Source of the DNA: Alcanivoracaceae bacterium
GTDB taxonomy: Bacteria; Pseudomonadota; Gammaproteobacteria; Pseudomonadales; Alcanivoracaceae
NCBI GenBank assembly: GCA_002706085.1
Contig: PAJO01000062.1
Coordinates: forward strand, 106,367-170,366
Reading direction: 5' to 3'
Length of the DNA stretch: 64,000 bases
Shown here: one piece after another, positions 52,188 through 59,862 of the stretch
Layout: every line of letters starts with the position of its first letter
Numbering within the stretch: the stretch's first letter is position 1
The notes under the pieces: model-generated
What the model was told of the DNA's origin: nothing
The model's database searches: none
What the model saw: only the letters and a program-made list of their open reading frames with translations
Program-made: the position numbers and the translations under genes

Positions 52188-54809
52188 GTGAAAATAACAA
52201 GGTTGTCCGTGCTTCTGTGGGTGCTGACGGGGGTCAGTGGCTGCGGGGGTGTCGACGGGGGAGAACAGGGTCAGGATCCGACTGTGACCGACATTCCGGT
52301 GGCGTACGTAGAGCGTACAACGCCAGTGGCGGGTATGGAGATGGATGACCGTGACAGTCTGGAAGCGCCGGCCGGTTTTATGGCCGGGGCAAGGCTGATG
52401 GTGCGTGATGGATTGTCCAGTGGGGCGGCATCCCGGGATGTCACCACGGCGTTGCTGGGGGCGGGGCATGATATCCGTGATTTGGTGGTCAGCCCTGATG
52501 GCACCCGGCTGCTGTTTTCGGCACGGGCTCCGGAAATCGAAGATGCGGATGAGGACGAACAGCCCACCTGGAACCTGTGGGAATATGATTTCGCAAACGC
52601 CCGCGCCAGACGCCTGATCAGTAGCAATTTGCTCGCTGAGCAGGGGCAGGACCGTTACCCCGCCTACCTGCCAGATGGGCGTATCGTTTTTGCCTCAACC
52701 CGCCAGCGCCAGGCCCGGGCGCGGCTCCTTGATGAAGGCAAACCGCAGTTTGCGCCCCTGGAAGAAGGCCGGGATACCTATGCCTTCGCGCTTCATGTGA
52801 TGGGGGCCGATGGCGCAGATATCGAGCAGATTACCTTTAATATGAGTCATGACGTGGCTCCGTTGGTGGCAGCGGATGGACGTATTGTCTTCCAGCGCTG
52901 GGACAACAAGGATAATGAGGATCGCTTTGACCTCTACCGGGTCAACCCGGACGGGACAGCGCTGACGCCGCTTTACGGGGCCAACAGCCATGACCGTGAA
53001 GACGAAGAAGACCGCCATTTCCTGCCGATGGCGATCATGGGGGATGGCCGGGTATTGACCGCCATACGGTTGCGCGAAATGCAGGCGGGGAATTCGCTGG
53101 CAGCGGTCGCCATTGATGTAAATCGGTTTGTGAATGAGGACACGCCGCTGCACGGCGTGATTGGTGCTCAGCCGGAGCAGGCATTGCCAATCCCGGTGAC
53201 CAGCCTTTCTCCTGAGGTGACCAGTGGTCGTATTGCCGATGTGATTAGCCTGGGGGATGGAACCGGTCGCTACCTGATGGCCTGGTCTCCCTGCCGTTTG
53301 CTGGAAGGGGATACCCTTCGTCCCTGTACAGACCAATACCTCTCCCAGGGGCTGCCATCTGCGCCACCGGCTTTCGGGCTTTGGGTGCTTGACCCGGCAG
53401 AGGGGACCCAGCGCCCGGTGGTGAATCCCCGTGATGGTTTATGGGTCACTGAGCTGGCGGTGGCAACCCCGCAGGTTCTGCCGGGGTTGGCGGTGTTGCC
53501 GGAGCGCGATGAGGCGCTGGCCGAAGACAGCATGGCAATGTTGGATATCCGCAGCGTTCATGATCTGGATGGTAGTTTCTCTACCTTTGGTGCCGGGATT
53601 CCCGGCATCAACAATATTGCCGACTACCGCGACCCTGCTCTGGTCACTCCGGAGCAGCATGGGGTGCGCTTCCTGCGTATCACCAAAGGGGTCCTGATTC
53701 CCGATGACGATGTGCGCGATATCAGCGGTGCCCAGTTTGGTCGTGCGGCGAACTTCGGGATGCGGGAAATTGTGGGTTATATCCCGGTAGAGCCGGATGG
53801 CTCTGTGCGTGTTCAAGTCCCGGCGGATGCCCCGTTGGGCTTGCAGCTGGTGGATGCCGAGGGCAAGTCGGTGTATTCCCGCCATGGAGCCTGGATTACC
53901 TTGCGTCCGGGTGAAGAGCTGAAATGTCAGGGTTGTCACCGTAACAACAGCCCGCTTCCGCATGGTCGGGTAGACGGCATGGCTCCGTCCATTAACGATG
54001 GTGCACCCTTTACCGGGCAGCCCTTCCCAAACACCCGATCTGATGTGGTGGGTTTTGCGGATGCGGGTGAAACCATGGCGCAGGCCTTAACGCGCCTGTA
54101 TCCCGAGCGTACGGTGCCTTCTGTCGACCTGAGGGCCTTTGACGCCTGGACGAATCCGGCGCCGGAGCCGGATTCGGAGTTGCTGCTGTCCTATGATGAT
54201 CTGGAAACGCCAGCGCCGGTGACAGCGGAGTGCCAGACTGCCTGGGTACCCGGTTGCCGGGCGATTATCCATTATGAAGACCATATTCAGCCGCTTTGGG
54301 ACTTGCCGAGAACGGCGGAAGTGGAAGGAGCCATGCAGGACGTGACCTGTTCGGCTTGTCATAGCCGCCGCGATAGCATGAATGCCTTGCAGGTCCCTCC
54401 AGGACAGCTGGAACTGACCGGAGAGCCCTCTCCGGACCAGACGGATCAGCTGATGAGTTACCGTGAGCTGTTGTTCAACGACAACGAACTGGAATTGCAG
54501 GATGGTGCATTAATAGACCGAATGGTCATTGTCTTCGACGGTGAAGGGAATATTGTGTATCAAACGGATGAAGACGGTGAGCTGGTTCGGGATGGGGATG
54601 GCAATCCTGTCCCTGTAACCCAGCGGGTACCGGTTGCGGCATCCATTCGTGCGGGACAGGCACGTAATTCGGCCCGTTTCTTTGATACATTTGCTGCTGA
54701 GGGGGCGCATGAAGGTTGGTTGAGTCCCCAGGAACTGCGTTTACTTGCCGAGTGGATCGATATCGGGGCTCAGCTTTATAACGATCCTTTCCGGGTGCCG
54801 GAAAATTGA
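52188..54809 (+). CDS. Di-haem c-type lipoprotein with PD40-like propeller (hydrazine synthase alpha-like)
   Basis: 873 residues from a GTG (52188). Lipobox VLTGVSGC. The first half has propeller repeats: DLVVSPDGTRLLFSARAP, PAYLPDGRIVFASTRQRQ, VAPLVAADGRIVFQRWD. Two haem motifs in the second half, CQGCH (580-584) and CSACH (721-725). This arrangement is that of hydrazine synthase alpha-subunit-like proteins, which are widespread outside anammox bacteria with unknown function. First gene of the rightward operon. Not evidence for hydrazine synthesis. Confidence 0.8.
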   Translation: MKITRLSVLLWVLTGVSGCGGVDGGEQGQDPTVTDIPVAYVERTTPVAGMEMDDRDSLEAPAGFMAGARLMVRDGLSSGAASRDVTTALLGAGHDIRDLVVSPDGTRLLFSARAPEIEDADEDEQPTWNLWEYDFANARARRLISSNLLAEQGQDRYPAYLPDGRIVFASTRQRQARARLLDEGKPQFAPLEEGRDTYAFALHVMGADGADIEQITFNMSHDVAPLVAADGRIVFQRWDNKDNEDRFDLYRVNPDGTALTPLYGANSHDREDEEDRHFLPMAIMGDGRVLTAIRLREMQAGNSLAAVAIDVNRFVNEDTPLHGVIGAQPEQALPIPVTSLSPEVTSGRIADVISLGDGTGRYLMAWSPCRLLEGDTLRPCTDQYLSQGLPSAPPAFGLWVLDPAEGTQRPVVNPRDGLWVTELAVATPQVLPGLAVLPERDEALAEDSMAMLDIRSVHDLDGSFSTFGAGIPGINNIADYRDPALVTPEQHGVRFLRITKGVLIPDDDVRDISGAQFGRAANFGMREIVGYIPVEPDGSVRVQVPADAPLGLQLVDAEGKSVYSRHGAWITLRPGEELKCQGCHRNNSPLPHGRVDGMAPSINDGAPFTGQPFPNTRSDVVGFADAGETMAQALTRLYPERTVPSVDLRAFDAWTNPAPEPDSELLLSYDDLETPAPVTAECQTAWVPGCRAIIHYEDHIQPLWDLPRTAEVEGAMQDVTCSACHSRRDSMNALQVPPGQLELTGEPSPDQTDQLMSYRELLFNDNELELQDGALIDRMVIVFDGEGNIVYQTDEDGELVRDGDGNPVPVTQRVPVAASIRAGQARNSARFFDTFAAEGAHEGWLSPQELRLLAEWIDIGAQLYNDPFRVPEN

Positions 54810-54856
54810 TGCAGCCGTGAGGCTGATTTTTGAACAGAAAAGGGGAGACGCACCCG

Positions 54857-55621
54857 TTGCGCCTTGTAGTGATCCTTTTGGCTTTGGGGCTGGCGACTGT
54901 GCTGCCAGCAGCCGAGCCCGAGTCTGAAGATACCTTTGAGCGACAGTATGACTCGTTTCAGGTGAAGGTGTCGGACCCTTATGTGGAGGTCCACACAGGC
55001 CCTGGTCGTGGCTACCCCGTTTTCCATGTGGTCGAGCGGGACGCCCCCCTGACCATTCTGTATATGCGCGCGGGCTGGTTGAAAGTGACCACGGCGCGAG
55101 GCCGTGTTGGCTGGGTACCTCGTACTGCGTTGGCTGCAACCCTGGATGGCACCGGTGAGTCGCCTGAGATGGAAAATCTGGGACATGAGGTGTTTCAGGG
55201 CGGGCACTGGCATGCCTCTGTTCTGGTCGGGGAGCTGGATGGTGCCACGTCCCTTGGGGTCGCACTGGGTTACCGGTTTACCGAAAATCTGACTGGTGAG
55301 GTGATGTATTCCCAGGCCACCGGCGCTTTTTCCAACAACACCCTCATCGACTTGAATCTTCAGCACCAGCTGTTTCCGCAATGGCGCCTGTCGCCCTATG
55401 TGGCGTTGGGGACTGGCGGGGCCATTATCGAGCCGCGGGCGACCCTGGTGCAGCCAGAAAACCGTAAGGAAAATTATGCCTTTGGCGGGCTTGGGCTGAA
55501 CCTGTATCTGGCCAGAGGTTTTGTGATGCGGGGTGAATATCGCAGCTATGTGTTATTCACCGAAGAAAACGACAACCGGAATCTTGAAGAATGGAAACTA
55601 GGTTTCTCCGTCTTGTTCTGA
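54857..55621 (+). CDS. SH3-domain / outer membrane beta-barrel protein
   Basis: 254 residues from the TTG at 54857, which has GGGGAG at 9 nt; a TTG at 54830 has none. Signal peptide LRLVVILLALGLATVLPAAEP. Bacterial SH3 domain (about 27-85; PYVEVHTGPGRGYPVFHVV, RGRVGWVPRTAL) faces the periplasm, followed by a barrel of about eight strands (GHWHASVLVGELDGATSLG, SPYVALGTGGAII) ending in LF. SH3 domains of this type bind peptidoglycan or peptides. It overlaps the next barrel gene by 31 bp. Confidence 0.82.
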   Translation: MRLVVILLALGLATVLPAAEPESEDTFERQYDSFQVKVSDPYVEVHTGPGRGYPVFHVVERDAPLTILYMRAGWLKVTTARGRVGWVPRTALAATLDGTGESPEMENLGHEVFQGGHWHASVLVGELDGATSLGVALGYRFTENLTGEVMYSQATGAFSNNTLIDLNLQHQLFPQWRLSPYVALGTGGAIIEPRATLVQPENRKENYAFGGLGLNLYLARGFVMRGEYRSYVLFTEENDNRNLEEWKLGFSVLF

Positions 55622-56256
55622 TCCTGATCTGGCTGATGCCAGGTGCGGTGATGGCCGAAGAGTCGGACGGCAGTGAAAAAGTGGTACGTGAGGCGAGCCC
55701 GGAGTCGGTGCTGGATCCTCGCATTGAGCGACGCCGTATCCAGGAAGCAGGCATTGATACGGAAAACTTTGAAGCTGGCATCTATGCCGGTCTGATTTCC
55801 ATCGAGGACTTCGGTACCCAGCCTGTGATCGGTGTGCGTTTTGATTATCACCTGTCTGAAGATGTTTTCTTCGAAGCCTTGCTGGGGCGTGCCAAAGGGG
55901 ATGAAACCAGCTTCGAGACACTGAATGCCGGCGTGCAGCTGCTGACCGATGAAGAGCGTGAATATACCTACTATCAGGCCGCCATTGGCTACAACCTGCT
56001 GCCAGGTGAAGCCTTTCTGACCCAGAACAAGGTATTCAATAATTCCCTGTTCCTGCTGGGTGGAGCGGGCATGACCGAGTTCGCTGGAGATGAGTATTTC
56101 ACGATCAGCGCTGGTGTCGGTTACCGCTTGTTGATCAATGATTTTACCGCGGTGCGACTGGACATGAAGGACCATGTTTTTACTCTGGATGTGCTGGGTG
56201 AGGACAAGACGACCCATAACCTGGAAATGACGGCAGGCGTCAGTCTGTATTTCTGA
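55591..56256 (+). CDS. Outer membrane beta-barrel protein (OMP_myx_plus-like)
   Basis: 221 residues. Signal peptide ends at AVMAEE. After a charged linker (about 25-60, with DPRIERRRIQE) the barrel begins at FEAGIYAGLISIEDFGTQPV and ends with AGVSLYF, an outer membrane C-terminus. The linker plus barrel pattern matches the group of outer membrane beta-barrels first noted in myxobacteria. It probably forms a paired unit with the previous SH3-barrel protein. Confidence 0.8.
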   Translation: METRFLRLVLILIWLMPGAVMAEESDGSEKVVREASPESVLDPRIERRRIQEAGIDTENFEAGIYAGLISIEDFGTQPVIGVRFDYHLSEDVFFEALLGRAKGDETSFETLNAGVQLLTDEEREYTYYQAAIGYNLLPGEAFLTQNKVFNNSLFLLGGAGMTEFAGDEYFTISAGVGYRLLINDFTAVRLDMKDHVFTLDVLGEDKTTHNLEMTAGVSLYF

Positions 56257-56280
56257 AGAACAATAATCGGGGGAGCTCAG

Positions 56281-56772
56281 ATGAAACGATTTCTTATCGC
56301 TGTATTGGTCGCTGGACTGGCATTGGGTGGTCCGGCGATAGCCGCTGAAGAGGGTAAGCCCGCGGCAGGGTTTACCCTCGAGTCCCTTCAAGGGCCTAAC
56401 ATCAAGCTGAATGAACTGCGCGGTACTGTGGTGCTTGTGAATTTTTGGGCGTCCTGGTGTGGCCCATGCCGGACGGAAATGCCGCTACTGGACAACCTGT
56501 ACCGTGAATACCGGGACTATGGCTTCACCATTTTGGGTGTGAATCTGGATGAAGACCGTAGCCAGGCGCTGAAACTGCTCGACAAAGTGCCGGTCACTTT
56601 TCCGATTCTGTTTGATCCCGATAATCTGACCAGTGAGTCCTATGGGGTGGACGCCATGCCCACCACGGTGCTGATTGACCGCAACGGCGTGGTGCGTCAT
56701 CACCACCGGGGCTACAAGGATGGTTACATGGATAAATACGAAGACCAGGTGAAGGCTCTGGTGCTGGAATGA
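56281..56772 (+). CDS. TlpA-type periplasmic thioredoxin
   Basis: 163 residues. Signal peptide ends AIAAEE. Thioredoxin active site FWASWCGPCRTEMP (Cys-Gly-Pro-Cys, near residue 60), with cis-Pro in VDAMPTTVLID. TlpA/ResA-type proteins reduce disulfides in the periplasm, including haem-binding cysteines of c-type cytochromes, which fits the haem proteins of this locus or the Cys-Gly-Cys tail of the next product. Overlaps the DUF4266 gene by 4 bp. Confidence 0.92.
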   Translation: MKRFLIAVLVAGLALGGPAIAAEEGKPAAGFTLESLQGPNIKLNELRGTVVLVNFWASWCGPCRTEMPLLDNLYREYRDYGFTILGVNLDEDRSQALKLLDKVPVTFPILFDPDNLTSESYGVDAMPTTVLIDRNGVVRHHHRGYKDGYMDKYEDQVKALVLE

Positions 56773-56990
56773 CCACTCGCATCGCTCTTTTGTTGCTGGT
56801 CATGTTTCTTCAGGCAGGGTGCTCCATCAAACCCTGGGTTAAACCCTACGAACGATCCCGACTGGCGGACCCTGTGATGAACGCGGCGGGGCACCCCGTT
56901 GCGGAGAGTTATATGAATCACGTCCATCAGGCACGGGAAGCCATGCGTGGTGCTGAAGGAAGCGCAGGGGGAGGTTGCGGGTGCAACTGA
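56769..56990 (+). CDS. DUF4266 small lipoprotein with C-terminal CGC tail
   Basis: 73 residues. Lipobox LQAGC. The conserved core KPWVKPYERSRLADPVM is the DUF4266 signature, and the protein ends GGGCGCN. Such lipoproteins nearly always accompany DUF3570 proteins, TlpA-like proteins and ApbE in proteobacteria (from memory). The two terminal cysteines may bind metal or take part in thiol exchange with the preceding thioredoxin. Coupled on both sides: 4-bp overlap upstream and about 10 bp downstream. Confidence 0.88.
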   Translation: MTTRIALLLLVMFLQAGCSIKPWVKPYERSRLADPVMNAAGHPVAESYMNHVHQAREAMRGAEGSAGGGCGCN

Positions 56991-58105
56991 TGCGGGCAGG
57001 ATGGATTTTGCTGCTGGCGGTCCCGCTCTGTGTGCGAGCGGCAGTGCTGCCGGAAGACCGCTTCGATTTGCTTGGTCACCAGTATGATGGTGGCGGTATG
57101 CAAATCGAAGGCCCGTCTGTGCTGGTGCGTAAGTCCTTTGCCGATACCGTCGCGGTCAGTGCCAACTATTACGTGGATGAGGTGTCTGCAGCGTCAATCG
57201 ATGTGGTGACCAGTGCCAGTCCCTATACAGAAAAGCGCACAGAGAAAAGCGTTGGGCTGGATTATCTTCGCGGTAAAGCCATTTATTCTTTCAGTTACGG
57301 CAACAGCAAAGAAAGTGACTTTGAGGCGAACTCGGCACACTTTGATCTAAGCCAGGATTTTTTTGGTGATCTCACGACACTGACGATGGGGTATTCGCTG
57401 GGCAAGGACGAAGTGTTTCGCTCTGGCGACAACACGTTTTCCGATGAGGCTGAGCGGCGCCACTTCCGGATTGGGTTGTCGCAAGTGTTAACCCGCGATC
57501 TGGTAGCCAGTGTTAAGGCAGAGCTGATAACGGATGAGGGTTATCTGAATAATCCGTACCGCTCCGTGCGCTATCTCAACAGTGCCGGGAGCTACAGTTT
57601 TGAGCCTGAACGTTATCCGCGCACCCGTACCAGCGAAGCGACCACGATTGGTCTTTCCTATTATTTGCCGTGGCGGGCAGGTCTGCACGGCGAATACCGG
57701 ATGTATGACGACTCATGGGGCATCGACGCCACAAGCTGGCAGGTCAAGCTGATCCAGCCGCTGGGGCAGCGCTGGACCCTGGAGACCCGTTACCGACGCT
57801 ACAATCAGGGCCAGGCCGATTTCTATTCGGATCTTTTCCCCTATCAGAATGCCCAGAATTTTCTGGCCCGGGACAAGGAGTTGAGCGACTTCGATTCCAC
57901 GGTGTTTGGGGTGGGGATTGGCGTGCAATTCAACCGTGCAGAAAGGGAAACCTTCAACCGGGCAGGGCTGCACCTGTGGGTGGACCAGTTCCAGTTTGAC
58001 TACAACAACTTCCGGGACATTCGTGTAACCACCTTGCCAGGACAGGAGCCGTTGTACAGCTTCGACGCCACCGTGACCCGTCTGCTATTCACGATCTGGT
58101 ATTAA
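56981..58105 (+). CDS. DUF3570 outer membrane protein
   Basis: 374 residues from the GTG at 56981 with GGGGGAGG just upstream; the ATG at 56990 is a good alternative. Signal peptide ends at VRAAV. The rest is a barrel-like run of alternating strands (SVLVRKSFADTVAVSANYYV; KAIYSFSYGNSKESDF; WRAGLHGEYRMYDDSWG; WTLETRYRRYNQGQADFYS) ending LLFTIWY. DUF3570 is uncharacterised and co-occurs with DUF4266 and ApbE. Last gene of the rightward operon. Confidence 0.85.
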   Translation: MQLMRAGWILLLAVPLCVRAAVLPEDRFDLLGHQYDGGGMQIEGPSVLVRKSFADTVAVSANYYVDEVSAASIDVVTSASPYTEKRTEKSVGLDYLRGKAIYSFSYGNSKESDFEANSAHFDLSQDFFGDLTTLTMGYSLGKDEVFRSGDNTFSDEAERRHFRIGLSQVLTRDLVASVKAELITDEGYLNNPYRSVRYLNSAGSYSFEPERYPRTRTSEATTIGLSYYLPWRAGLHGEYRMYDDSWGIDATSWQVKLIQPLGQRWTLETRYRRYNQGQADFYSDLFPYQNAQNFLARDKELSDFDSTVFGVGIGVQFNRAERETFNRAGLHLWVDQFQFDYNNFRDIRVTTLPGQEPLYSFDATVTRLLFTIWY

Positions 58106-58140
58106 ACTGAATCGGCCGCCATCGCCCGATCTTATCGTTG

Positions 58141-58211
58141 CGGTGGAACCACCGCTCCCACAGTTCCGGTGGTCTCTGTGGGAGCTTGCCTGCAAGCGAT
58201 GTGGCGTAGGG
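58141..58211. repeat. Dispersed intergenic repeat, copy 2
   Basis: Same block as 29511-29590: CGGTGGAAC, CGCTCCCACAGTTC, CTGTGGGAGCTTGCCTGCAA and GCGATGTGGC, with a shorter spacer. It follows the last gene of the redox operon. REP-like hairpin arms. Confidence 0.7.
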
Positions 58212-58284
58212 GCGGACTTCTTCGTCAGCAGGTTGGCTCCCACCGTGGCTTCGCCCCGGGTTCGGGTAACATCCAGACCGGTGG

Positions 58285-59355
58285 CTACAACGAGTCTGTC
58301 AGCAGAATCCCCACGCTGAAGCGGTTTTCGTAATTGTCATAGTTGATCAGCGAGTCCCCATATCCGCTGAAGACCTGTACCAGGCCCTTGAAGCGCTTGC
58401 TTAACGGAAAGGAATAGTTCAGGCGGCCAGCCCCCTTGTTGTCAGACCGCAGGTTGTTGCGAACCATGATTTCCACCACATGGTTGCCAAACGGTCTGGC
58501 GACTTCCAACTCGAAGTTACCCATGTATTTTTCGATATCCGGATTGTCATCACCGCGGGGATCGGTCGGGTCATCTTTTTTGTCTTCGGGTAGCCGGTAC
58601 CACGGCTTGAGTGACCAGTAATAGTCGCCGGTCTTGGCAACATAGTTGATAAAGATGCGGTTCCAGCTCCGTGAAACCGGCACATCCTGCCCATTGGACT
58701 CGTGCACGATGCCCAGCGCCAGCAGTTCGGAATCCACTGGCCCAAACTGCCAGTTCACGGGTTTGGTGATAAAGATTTCCGGCTCGTAGTTTGCTTCCCG
58801 GAAGGGAGCGGACTCTTCCTTGTTATAGGCTTGCCAGAAAAAAGTCCCGGTGAACGCCATCCACAAGGTGACATCGTCAACTATGTTTTCCTTGATAGGT
58901 GCCTTCAGCGAGAGCTGGAACTTCACTTCGGTGTGATCCAGCGCGCTGTCGTCCTTGGTGGGATCATTCCATTTGCGGTTGGACCAGTAACTATAGGGCA
59001 TCAAGTAATTGCGCCGGTGGGGCGTGATGACAAACGGGTTGCCCTGGGTGGTGTTTTCCAGCGCCAGGCGCGCGCGCAGGGCATCCTCATGGACGCTGCG
59101 CTTTTTGACTTCGTCGCCATTGGTGCACCAGTTGCGCATTTCTTTGGCCGTAACCGCATTGTCCGCTGTTTGGGCGCTTCGCAGCAGGCAGTCGTTAAGC
59201 TGCTGCTTCTCGCTCATCTGGTTGGGCGCAGTGGATTCGGAAGGGACCTCGGCTTGCTTGTCGGGGTCGGTAGCTGTGCCTTCGTCCGGTAAATCGTCGG
59301 CGGCAAACAGTGTGCTGCTAAGCAGCGCGAGGGAAAAGGCGAGAGCCTTGCGCAT
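58285..59355 (-). CDS. pldA: Outer membrane phospholipase A (OMPLA)
   Basis: 356 residues. Signal peptide MRKALAFSLALLSSTLFA. The active site is HESNGQ with His and Ser two apart, then Asn in SRSWNR twelve residues after that Ser, exactly as in PldA. The calcium-binding GDSLINY and final strand FSVGILLTDSL are present. It hydrolyses phospholipids that reach the outer leaflet. A polar 60-residue N-terminal extension (about 20-80) with a Cys pair is longer than in E. coli. Nothing in the locus suggests coupling to the neighbours. Confidence 0.95.
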   Translation of the reverse strand: MRKALAFSLALLSSTLFAADDLPDEGTATDPDKQAEVPSESTAPNQMSEKQQLNDCLLRSAQTADNAVTAKEMRNWCTNGDEVKKRSVHEDALRARLALENTTQGNPFVITPHRRNYLMPYSYWSNRKWNDPTKDDSALDHTEVKFQLSLKAPIKENIVDDVTLWMAFTGTFFWQAYNKEESAPFREANYEPEIFITKPVNWQFGPVDSELLALGIVHESNGQDVPVSRSWNRIFINYVAKTGDYYWSLKPWYRLPEDKKDDPTDPRGDDNPDIEKYMGNFELEVARPFGNHVVEIMVRNNLRSDNKGAGRLNYSFPLSKRFKGLVQVFSGYGDSLINYDNYENRFSVGILLTDSL

Positions 59356-59384
59356 GAAGTGTCCTTGCCTGGTGAGTGTAGGGG

Positions 59385-59573
59385 TCAGAGATTTTTCAGC
59401 TCGTCGTCACCCAATGCACGAGCCTGCTCTTCCAGCATGACAGGAATACCATCGCGCACCGGGTAAGCCAGCCCGCTGGCTTTGCATTTGAGTTCGGCGT
59501 GTTTTTCATCATAGATCAGCGGTGCTTTGCTGACCGGGCAAACCAGAATGTCGAGCAGGTTGGGGTCGATCAT
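59385..59573 (-). CDS. Trm112-family small protein (YcaR-like)
   Basis: 62 residues. [17 protein letters not shown] begins the zinc-ribbon-like fold and [18 protein letters not shown] is the conserved C-terminal half. Of the usual four Cys only two are present (in LVCPVS and LKCKAS), so it may not bind zinc, as is common in bacterial members. Partners in eukaryotes activate methyltransferases; the bacterial role is poorly defined. Confidence 0.92.
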   Translation of the reverse strand: MIDPNLLDILVCPVSKAPLIYDEKHAELKCKASGLAYPVRDGIPVMLEEQARALGDDELKNL

Positions 59574-59703
59574 TGTTCATGATTCCTTCATTGATTGGGG
59601 ACGAGTATAGCAAGGGAAGCGCGTTTTGCCGTGATAGTGGAAACACCGTGTGTATTTTTACGAATTTTAAAGAAATGCCAGTGAAATCATGGGGTTTAGC
59701 TAG

Positions 59704-59730
59704 CAAACGGTGGTTTCAAACGCTTGTTTG
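59704..59730. promoter_or_regulatory. Two overlapping PsrA-type operators
   Basis: CAAAC-GGTG-GTTTC (59704-59717) and CAAAC-GCTT-GTTTG (59717-59730) share one base and both fit the PsrA consensus (C/G)AAAC-N2-4-GTTT(G/C). They lie about 130 bp upstream of the acyl-CoA dehydrogenase start. The remaining parts of the 289-bp gap show no gene. Confidence 0.6.
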
Positions 59731-59862
59731 ACTTGTGGGTCACAAATAGCGCTGGAGACAGCGCAAAGCGCTGACCTAAGATTACCGTCCGAATAAATTC
59801 TCAATGCTCGGCGAGCCGCAGGCCCGCCCCATTTTCACAGTGTATTTTTAGGGAGATGTGAG

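Noticed and set aside
52188..54809. True hydrazine synthase (anammox)
   Set aside because: Only the alpha-like architecture is present; beta and gamma subunits and other anammox genes are absent.
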